Virus record (IMG/VR): IMGVR_UViG_3300037222_000100
Coordinates: 103,870 to 167,869 of that record
From: a virus
Direction: 5' to 3' (one strand)
DNA length: 64,000 bases
The notes beneath the pieces were generated by a model. It saw only the letters and a list, made by a program, of their open reading frames with translations. It ran no database searches and was not told where the DNA came from. Position numbers and translations under genes: made by a program. Shown here piece after piece: positions 39,389-45,201 of this stretch (positions within the stretch are counted from its first letter, which is position 1; the number at the start of each line of letters is the position of its first letter).

Positions 39389-39666
39389 AGCCGTCTGCCT
39401 GTACCCTCGCAGGTGTCGCACTCCTCACTCTCGAAGCTGCTGCCATAGTCTTCAGGCCCATGCACGCGGACGAAGCCTGTGCCGCCGCATAGCGCGCATG
39501 GAGGGATCAGGTGTTCGCGTATCGTCATGAGCGCATCAGCCAGAACATCATCGATCAGGTCCACCGCTCCGAACTTGCGAATCAGGCCCGCGTTAGCCCA
39601 CTTCCGTAGCTCTGCCACAGTCCCAGGCGCGTGAGCGAAGCCACCTTGATGGCGCAGCAAGCTCAT
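39385..39666 (-). CDS. DnaJ-type zinc-finger protein
   Basis: 93 aa. CALCGGTGFVRV ... CDTCEGTGRRL at the C-terminus; helical N-terminus (ELRKWANAGLIRKF). ATGA overlap upstream, GTGA overlap downstream. Confidence 0.75.
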   Translation of the reverse strand: MSLLRHQGGFAHAPGTVAELRKWANAGLIRKFGAVDLIDDVLADALMTIREHLIPPCALCGGTGFVRVHGPEDYGSSFESEECDTCEGTGRRL

Positions 39667-39917
39667 GGCTGTTCTCCCGTGCCGTGACAGACAGGACAGG
39701 TGTAGTCGGGTTCACCATCGACATCGGTATCCCACTCGACATCGATTTCGCCTCTCCCTTCGCACTCATCGCATTCAGCCGCCTCTGCTTCTGCGTCTTC
39801 AACGCAAACGCGCTCGTCCTCAAGCTCTTGGACACGACCCTCCCAGTCGTCGCGTTCGATCTGAGCCGACCACAGGTCTTCCTCGACCTCTCTCAAGGTG
39901 CGCGTTAGATCAGGCAT
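39663..39917 (-). CDS. DnaJ-type zinc-finger protein
   Basis: 84 aa. Coiled-coil N-terminus (REVEEDLWSAQIERDDWEGRVQ), then CDECEGRG ... CPVCHGTGEQP. First of the tandem trio, perhaps derived by duplication; binding partner unknown. Confidence 0.75.
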   Translation of the reverse strand: MPDLTRTLREVEEDLWSAQIERDDWEGRVQELEDERVCVEDAEAEAAECDECEGRGEIDVEWDTDVDGEPDYTCPVCHGTGEQP

Positions 39918-40198
39918 GGGAGAAGCGCGTCATAGACGCGCTGGTCGATGATCGAAGGATGAAAGATCAGGTCATTCACGAGCCTTCCACGGCCACACCC
40001 AGACTGATGCGTAGAGATGATGTCGATCTCTCTGCCGTCCGTGAGACGAATGCGACATTTGGGGCTGCCGCTGGCCATGTCTTTGTACTGGTCGCGCAGA
40101 GCCGCATCGAGGTTGCTGGCGCTCTCAGCATGGGGCATGACAACCAAGACGATTGGTCCCTTGGCTTCGAGCACCTGCACCACTATGTCATCAAGCAT
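39905..40198 (-). CDS. Conserved-looking protein of unknown function
   Basis: 97 aa, MLDDIVVQVLEAKGPIVLVV...CRIRLTDGREIDIISTHQSG.GRGRLVNDLI. The alternation resembles a P-loop-type alpha/beta fragment, but no Walker motif is present. Start overlaps the upstream gene by 8 nt. Confidence 0.6.
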   Translation of the reverse strand: MLDDIVVQVLEAKGPIVLVVMPHAESASNLDAALRDQYKDMASGSPKCRIRLTDGREIDIISTHQSGCGRGRLVNDLIFHPSIIDQRVYDALLPCLI

Positions 40199-40682
40199 GT
40201 ACAGGTACCTCGCCGCACCACGGACAGAAGCGTTTGCCGCAGTCACCATCGCCATCGGTGTCGTACGGACATGGCTGCTTGTGACGCCACTCACTCCACG
40301 ACGGGTCTGTGGCCTTGAACTCCGTCCACTCCTCGATATCGGGCTTCGGGTCGAAGGTCTTGAATTCGCCCTCATACGCGTCGCGTTCATTCCAGTCGCG
40401 ACAGCGCTCGCACACGAATGCACCAAGAGGCGCGTCATGGCTTTCATCGGGTTCATAGTCCTCGAAGAACTGATCCTCGTTTTCAGGATCGCTGTAGAAC
40501 AGGTGCTCAGAGCAGAAGAAGAGGCCGCAGCCCATCTCTCCACCGTAGGGCTCGCCGCCGCAGACATAGCCGAGCCCGCGATCTATCTCGACATCGCACC
40601 CTGGATGATCGCACATTGCGGGTACGCCATAACCGATATCTCGGCCCCATCTATCGTCATATCCAATCATCCAACCCATCAT
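40191..40682 (-). CDS. Multi-zinc-finger protein
   Basis: 163 aa. CDHPGCDVEIDRGLGYVCGG, CGLFFCSEH, CERCRDW and CGKRFCPWCG give at least three zinc sites (about 24-60, 90-95, 145-158). The first motif recurs in phages and bacteria. Role unknown. Confidence 0.75.
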   Translation of the reverse strand: MMGWMIGYDDRWGRDIGYGVPAMCDHPGCDVEIDRGLGYVCGGEPYGGEMGCGLFFCSEHLFYSDPENEDQFFEDYEPDESHDAPLGAFVCERCRDWNERDAYEGEFKTFDPKPDIEEWTEFKATDPSWSEWRHKQPCPYDTDGDGDCGKRFCPWCGEVPVHA

Positions 40683-40939
40683 TCGCTCCAGTCTTCGCTG
40701 TGGCTTAGCACCTTGATGATCAGATCATAGCGCTCGATTGACTCTTCGTGATGCGCTATGTGTTCCTCGGGCGAAGATAAACCCACTCGCTCATGTTCAG
40801 GCAATTCCTCACCATCGATATCGGAGAAATGTTGATTGCCCCCAAATCCCTCCTGTCGCTCACGATAGTACTTGACCCATTCGACGTGTATTTGCCTATG
40901 CTCGTTGGCATATGCGATGGCCTGCTCTTTGTCGGTCAC
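40679..40939 (-). CDS. 86-aa acidic helical protein
   Basis: GTG start (GTGA overlap). MTDKEQAIAYANEHRQIHVE...; no known family. ATGA overlap downstream. Confidence 0.6.
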   Translation of the reverse strand: MTDKEQAIAYANEHRQIHVEWVKYYRERQEGFGGNQHFSDIDGEELPEHERVGLSSPEEHIAHHEESIERYDLIIKVLSHSEDWSE

Positions 40940-41478
40940 GGCTTGCTCCCCGATTGCACACCGTATTCTTCCGCCAACTCGGCTGGCGTGAGGCTTGAGG
41001 GGTTGGACTTGAAATTGGCCCAACCGCGTACCAAGCATTGAGCAACAAGGCCGCTGCATATCTCTGTGCCATTCATGCCAAACCAGAGTCCCCGACCGGG
41101 CGTGAGAAAGCGCAGCGCACAAGCAAAGATCACGGTCCACCCATACTTCTGTCCCACGCAGCTTTGAGCGAAGCCGATAGCTTGCGCTCTGTCTGTAGAT
41201 GCGAGATGGGTTGAAACTACTTGGCGCTCGATGTTGTCGTAGTCCGAGAGCGGCGTACGGACGACGCCCTTCGTCAGAGCCTCAATAACGTAACCGGGGC
41301 TGTTCCATCCACTGTGCCCACCGGGATCGGTCCCGCTTTCGGGTGCTTGAACGACAAAGACGACATGCGACCAGCGTGCGCCCGAACGGAAGCGTAGGCG
41401 CTCGCCCATGCGGATGATGGAGCTTGCCAAGCCCTTACGATGGCAGAGGATGAAGTCGCCAGGTTCAGGATTGGGCAT
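40936..41478 (-). CDS. NlpC/P60-type (YiiX-like permuted papain) cysteine hydrolase
   Basis: 180 aa from the ATG behind GAAAGGA. PGDFILCHRKG, then RWSHVVFVV (catalytic His), VIEALTKGVV and GTEICSGLVAQ (nucleophile Cys): the permuted papain order. Likely an amidase or peptidase acting on peptidoglycan or a lipid/protein amide. No signal peptide is seen, so export would need a holin or the act is cytoplasmic. Confidence 0.75.
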   Translation of the reverse strand: MPNPEPGDFILCHRKGLASSIIRMGERLRFRSGARWSHVVFVVQAPESGTDPGGHSGWNSPGYVIEALTKGVVRTPLSDYDNIERQVVSTHLASTDRAQAIGFAQSCVGQKYGWTVIFACALRFLTPGRGLWFGMNGTEICSGLVAQCLVRGWANFKSNPSSLTPAELAEEYGVQSGSKP

Positions 41479-41764
41479 GTGGTCCTTTCGTGCTGTGCTG
41501 CCATCCGTTGAGTGGGCGACCATGCGCAGGGCTCGTACAGCGGATATGCTCGCCGATCAGATGAGCGTGACCCGTACATGCAAACGGCTCAGTGATCGGC
41601 TCATGCTTGTTGCCACGCATAGCACGGGTCTTGCCGACCCACAAGTTCATTAGCCCAAGGTAGGTCAGGTCTGGGTTGATAGCCTTGGGCGGATCAAGCA
41701 GCGTGTCGCTGACCATGCCGTCGTCATCACACAACCGCGTCTCCATTGTGTAGTCATCAGTCAT
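41465..41764 (-). CDS. 99-aa protein with Cys/His motif
   Basis: FACTGHAHLIGEHIRCTSPAHG (C..H..H....C..H) at about 62-83; acidic N-terminus. Unknown. 14-nt overlap with the downstream hydrolase. Confidence 0.65.
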   Translation of the reverse strand: MTDDYTMETRLCDDDGMVSDTLLDPPKAINPDLTYLGLMNLWVGKTRAMRGNKHEPITEPFACTGHAHLIGEHIRCTSPAHGRPLNGWQHSTKGPHAQS

Positions 41765-41952
41765 ACGTTCTCACAGAAGTCCGCGTGTCGGCTGCCACCA
41801 TCCCTGCAAGCATAGCAGGCGGGCACTACTGACTCGCGCTCAACACCTGCTTTCCAATAGCGCTCGCATCGCCAACACCACAACGACTTCGAGCCACGCC
41901 GACGACCACGTACGGGCGTTAGTTCAGTCTCGCACGCAGGACAGACTCTCAC
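41761..41952 (-). CDS. Zinc-ribbon protein
   Basis: 63 aa. CPACETEL...LWCWRCERYW plus CYACRDG...CENV; GTG start with GGAAGG upstream. Confidence 0.75.
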   Translation of the reverse strand: MRVCPACETELTPVRGRRRGSKSLWCWRCERYWKAGVERESVVPACYACRDGGSRHADFCENV

Positions 41953-42125
41953 GAGTCCTTCCTCACAAAACCTACCAGCTTACAGCGCACAGGCAACGTC
42001 TCGTAGCCTATCTCACCCATGCGCGTCCACGCGGCGTCGAAGCTCCTGATGCGCTCGGTGCCAAGAGCCGACGTAATCTCGATCTCAGCCACCATCGTCT
42101 CCTTCTTGTCATCCTTCTTAGCCAT
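41949..42125 (-). CDS. 58-aa protein
   Basis: MAKKDDKKETMVAEIEITSALG...; beta-type, basic ends. Unknown. GTGA coupling downstream, 8-nt overlap upstream. Confidence 0.65.
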   Translation of the reverse strand: MAKKDDKKETMVAEIEITSALGTERIRSFDAAWTRMGEIGYETLPVRCKLVGFVRKDS

Positions 42126-42306
42126 CCTGTGCTAGTCGCCTGTACGCGTCGCACTGCACGCATTCGCCGGGTTCGTGATCCTCGAAGGCGAGTCCAGCCA
42201 TCCCCTCGACGCTATCGTTGAAGGCGGAGCGTAGCTCAAGCATGCGTATCTGCACCGCATCCTCGTACGCCTCGGCAGCAAGAGAGTCGTAACTGTCACC
42301 CGTCAT
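42118..42306 (-). CDS. 62-aa acidic protein
   Basis: MTGDSYDSLAAEAYEDAVQ..., ending ECVQCDAYRRLAQDG. Leaderless: TGC-TAAAAT ends 7 nt before the ATG. Confidence 0.65.
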   Translation of the reverse strand: MTGDSYDSLAAEAYEDAVQIRMLELRSAFNDSVEGMAGLAFEDHEPGECVQCDAYRRLAQDG

Positions 42307-42336
42307 GTTACGCATTTTAGCAGGGGGCAACGAAAA

Positions 42337-43284
42337 CTACGACGTGATGCGCTCACCATCTTCATCGCACTCGAACAACACTCGACATGCCGGGGCCTTG
42401 ACCTTATCAACTGTTGAGCCCACCACGGCGTCACTAATCGTGACTATCGTATCGAGAGCAACCTCGCACGCAACAAATCGCGTGCCATTGCTGTACTTTC
42501 TTGCCAACATTGGACGCGGCGAAAAATGAAGTCCTCCGCCACACGAGGGATGATCGTTCCAATCGGAACAAGTAGTCTTCGACCCTGGGGAATAATCCGC
42601 GCCGTGATCACTACGAAAATCATCATTGACGAGCTTGAAGAGCACCACTTTTTTGCGTTTTGGCTTGAGATCGTAGTAATCACAAAACTCCTCAACAGTC
42701 TCACACGTCGGAACCTGAATTACTATGCCGCCTTTGATAGTCGAGGCCAAGCCGCGTCGATGTATCGCAACGTATTTCCCGGCTCTCACGGTCGAGTTGC
42801 CCCAGGCTTCCACGGTCGAGTTGTCCCAGGCTTCCACGGTCGAGTTGCCCCCGGCTTCCACGGTCGAGTTGCCCCCGGCTCTCACGGTCGAGTTGTCCCC
42901 GGCTCTCACGGTCGAGTTGTCCCAGGCTCTCACGGTCGAGTTGCCCCCGGCTCTCACGGTCGAGTTGCCCCAGGCTTCCACGGTCGAGTTGCCCCCGGCT
43001 TCCACGGTCGAGTTGCCCCCGGCTCTCACGGTCGAGTTGTCCCCGGCTTCCACGGTCGAGTTGCCCCAGGCTCTCACGGTCGAGTTGTCCCAGGCTTCCA
43101 CGGTCGAGTTGCCCCCGGCTCTCACGGTCGAGTTGCCCCCGGCTCTCACGGTCGAGTTGTCCCAGGCTCTCACGGTCGAGTTGCCCCCTACGACAAAGAA
43201 CCCGTCGCGGCAAACGGGTATATCGCCATTTGCGAGCGCCTTGTCCAGCGCCGCTTGTGTCGTCACATTCACGAACTCGCTCAC
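42337..43284 (-). CDS. Beta-repeat protein with 17 tandem NSTV octapeptides
   Basis: 315 aa. Residues 33-168 are 17 copies of (G/D)NSTV(R/E)A(G/W), which should wind into a right-handed beta-solenoid. The C-terminal domain (PTCETVEEFCDYYDLKPKRKKVV...SCGGGLHFSP...) resembles DUF7666-type phage proteins, often paired with polymer-forming repeats. GTG start behind AAAGGGG. Copy number is likely to vary because the DNA repeat is near-exact. Confidence 0.8.
   Translation of the reverse strand: MSEFVNVTTQAALDKALANGDIPVCRDGFFVVGGNSTVRAWDNSTVRAGGNSTVRAGGNSTVEAWDNSTVRAWGNSTVEAGDNSTVRAGGNSTVEAGGNSTVEAWGNSTVRAGGNSTVRAWDNSTVRAGDNSTVRAGGNSTVEAGGNSTVEAWDNSTVEAWGNSTVRAGKYVAIHRRGLASTIKGGIVIQVPTCETVEEFCDYYDLKPKRKKVVLFKLVNDDFRSDHGADYSPGSKTTCSDWNDHPSCGGGLHFSPRPMLARKYSNGTRFVACEVALDTIVTISDAVVGSTVDKVKAPACRVLFECDEDGERITS
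42781..43188. repeat. 17 x 24-bp direct tandem repeat
   Basis: Contiguous 24-bp units (GGCTCTCACGGTCGAGTTGC core) with only a few alternating variants (TCTCAC/TTCCAC, CCCC/CCCA, GCC/TCC). No spacers, so this is not CRISPR. Unit length is a multiple of 3, which keeps all frames open. Confidence 0.95.
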
Positions 43285-43355
43285 GTTATAGCCCCTTTAC
43301 TGTGGATCGCAGATCAAACATCACAATCGTGTAGTTTAGCAGCTATACTCGAAGA

Positions 43356-43394
43356 ATGCAAGCCATCTGCCTGCAAGATCGGAAGGATTTCTAA
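43356..43394 (+). CDS. Leaderless 12-aa leader peptide
   Basis: MQAICLQDRKDF, 6 nt after TATACT (43344-43349). Its TAA overlaps the next ATG (TAATG), and GGAAGG inside it can serve as the next gene's RBS. Confidence 0.5.
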   Translation: MQAICLQDRKDF

Positions 43395-43525
43395 TGGACT
43401 GGAGCGCGCTTGGGGGCGTCCTGGCGTGCTTCTACGCCCTGCTGCTTTGGTGCGGTTTCAAGATTGAGGAACGCAAACGGCTAAACGAGCACGTCAACCC
43501 AAAAAAGCATAGCAAGCTCCTCTGA
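43394..43525 (+). CDS. 43-aa single-helix membrane protein
   Basis: MDWSALGGVLACFYALLLWC..., charged C-terminus (KIEERKRLNEHVNPKKH). Its 3' end overlaps the opposing gene by 45 nt. Confidence 0.7.
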   Translation: MDWSALGGVLACFYALLLWCGFKIEERKRLNEHVNPKKHSKLL

Positions 43526-43705
43526 GTCGTCAAAAGGCTCTTCGGCCTCGAAGAGGTTGTCCAAGCCTGCGATGAGAAGGTCGCCGATTTGCTCGCTCTC
43601 CTCTACACCGAATAGCTCCTCGAACTCTTCGAAGCTCTCACTGTCTGCATTCAGTCTGTCAATGAGGTCCATGTACATTACCTTCGCGCTTGAAGGGATT
43701 TGCAT
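43481..43705 (-). CDS. 74-aa very acidic protein
   Basis: Glu/Asp-rich (DSESFEEFEELFGVEESEQ...). Could mimic DNA or buffer basic partners, but that is speculative. Unknown family. Confidence 0.6.
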   Translation of the reverse strand: MQIPSSAKVMYMDLIDRLNADSESFEEFEELFGVEESEQIGDLLIAGLDNLFEAEEPFDDSEELAMLFWVDVLV

Positions 43706-43719
43706 GCTACACTCCCCGG

Positions 43720-43803
43720 ATGTTCGATAATGCCTGGATCATCCCGGCTTCCGTCATCCTGTGCGCCCTATTGTTCGCGCTGGCCCTGGCTGAAGTTATC
43801 TAG
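43720..43803 (+). CDS. 27-aa membrane peptide
   Basis: MFDNAWIIPASVILCALLFA.... Leaderless: TGC-TACACT ends 6 nt before the ATG. Its TAG and the opposing gene's stop share the palindrome CTAG. Confidence 0.65.
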   Translation: MFDNAWIIPASVILCALLFALALAEVI

Positions 43804-44042
43804 TCGCGAGGTCGTCGGTCGATGCGCGCAACCCACTCGTAGCCGCGCTCGGGATCATCGTGTATCGGGAACGTATGAGCGGCGTAGCCGCCAGGGTATG
43901 TAATCGGGTTCCATATCCATGGATGCGAGATATGCGTGATGTCTGCCCAGTCGCAATCATGCCACCCCATGAGCGTCATGCCGACGACTCCGGTCCAGTA
44001 TCGCGCTAGGCACCAAGGGCATTGCGTTTCGAAGAAGCTCAT
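43800..44042 (-). CDS. 80-aa aromatic protein
   Basis: MSFFETQCPWCLARYWTGVVG..., CPWC followed by many Trp/His (GWHDCDWADITHISHPWIW). Unknown. ATGA overlap upstream. Confidence 0.65.
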   Translation of the reverse strand: MSFFETQCPWCLARYWTGVVGMTLMGWHDCDWADITHISHPWIWNPITYPGGYAAHTFPIHDDPERGYEWVARIDRRPRD

Positions 44043-44875
44043 CCTCTGCCTAGGTACGGAGATACGAATCCAGATTGTACACAGTAGACATTGAAGCCGT
44101 GCTCGCACGATGGCGTTGAAGAAGAGGGCAAGCGAATGCCTCGAAACCCATCGTACTTGGTCAACTCCTCCGCCTCGAAGTAGATCAGATGTCCGTCGCT
44201 CGTGATGGACTCACCGGGCGTGAGCTTACGTATACGACGATTGGTGCTGCCCTCGCCATCAGGACGCAGCGTGCGATACGTGAGCCATGCTTCTTGCTTG
44301 AGCGCCGTAAGGCTGATCTCCACACCCATGCTGCGATGGATGGGCTTACCATTGACCTCTATGCGGCGCTCGTAAGGCTTAGCGATGGCCATGACGATGA
44401 CCGCCAACCCGTTACGGACATCATCTTCGATGCACTTGCGCACGACAGCCGTGTACGCGCTCCCTAGTCCAAGAACCTCAGCCCGCATGTAGTCCACAGG
44501 CAAGCCTGCGGCTTCAAGCGCCTGCCTGTGCGGATTGAAGTTGTCGAGAGGAACACCGTTCCACACGCCGAAGGTCGCGATGATCTCAAGCTCGTAATCG
44601 AGATTGCGTAGCGCGCACTCAAAGGGGCTAGCAGAAAAGGTCGCGTCCCAATGCTCCCAACAGAAGTTTTCGCTGTCGATCTCGTAACACGCAATCTCGA
44701 CAGGGCTCGTTAGCTCATCGTGATCGAGCGCATGATCCACATCGATCTCATCAAGGCGCTCTAGCTCTGTCTTCTCGCCAAAGCAGGACGTTAGCTCCTC
44801 GTCTGAGGGAATCCACGGCTGAGGCACGGTGGTGTCGAGACTAAGCTCGAAGAATTGGATATCAGGAATGCTCAT
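44039..44875 (-). CDS. 278-aa unknown protein
   Basis: MSIPDIQFFELSLDTTVPQP...; acidic, alpha/beta, with a C-terminal CEHGFNVYC. No family recognised. Leaderless start: TGC-TACAAT ends 7 nt before the ATG. Antisense frames are shadows. Confidence 0.65.
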   Translation of the reverse strand: MSIPDIQFFELSLDTTVPQPWIPSDEELTSCFGEKTELERLDEIDVDHALDHDELTSPVEIACYEIDSENFCWEHWDATFSASPFECALRNLDYELEIIATFGVWNGVPLDNFNPHRQALEAAGLPVDYMRAEVLGLGSAYTAVVRKCIEDDVRNGLAVIVMAIAKPYERRIEVNGKPIHRSMGVEISLTALKQEAWLTYRTLRPDGEGSTNRRIRKLTPGESITSDGHLIYFEAEELTKYDGFRGIRLPSSSTPSCEHGFNVYCVQSGFVSPYLGRG

Positions 44876-44935
44876 TCGTTGCATTGTAGCAGGCGTAGAT
44901 TTACTGCTCGGCCCATATTCACCGCTGCTGTGAAT

Positions 44936-45049
44936 CTAAGGTTCGTGCGATTCGCGACGGGCATCATACGAGGCGTAACACACGTCACACGAGCCGTCCT
45001 TGCAGCTACAGGGTTCGCGTGCGGAGTCAACGAAGTGTCGGCCCTCCAT
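44936..45049 (-). CDS. 37-aa Cys-rich protein
   Basis: MEGRHFVDSAREPCSCKDGS then CDVC: four Cys for one zinc. No clear promoter; likely downstream of the 31-aa gene. Confidence 0.55.
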   Translation of the reverse strand: MEGRHFVDSAREPCSCKDGSCDVCYASYDARRESHEP

Positions 45050-45086
45050 ATGAGGGCGGCTACTGATGGTGGGGACTATGAACTGG

Positions 45087-45182
45087 CTACGACAACCGCC
45101 CTCCCGGTGTGGGCTTCACAGCCGTATGCACGGTCCATCCTTTGTCGTCTGCGACAAGACGGAATCTCATGGCCTCATGCAT
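45087..45182 (-). CDS. 31-aa leaderless protein
   Basis: MHEAMRFRLVADDKGWTVHT..., 7 nt after TGC-TATACT. Confidence 0.55.
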   Translation of the reverse strand: MHEAMRFRLVADDKGWTVHTAVKPTPGGRLS

Positions 45183-45201
45183 GTGCGACAGTATAGCAGC
45201 G

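Noticed and set aside
42781-43188. CRISPR-like array
   Set aside because: Units are contiguous 24-mers without spacers and lie inside a coding sequence.
42526-43467. Repeat-rich + strand ORFs (HGRVAPG, TVELPPA) and the alternative minus frame (GQLDRES)
   Set aside because: The 24-bp repeat is a multiple of 3 and lacks stops in several frames. Only the NSTV frame has a start with an RBS and a plausible folded C-terminal domain.
44900-45080. tRNA-like GGTTCG/GGGTTCG stretches
   Set aside because: No acceptor or D-arm pairing could be built around them. No other credible tRNA was seen in the window.
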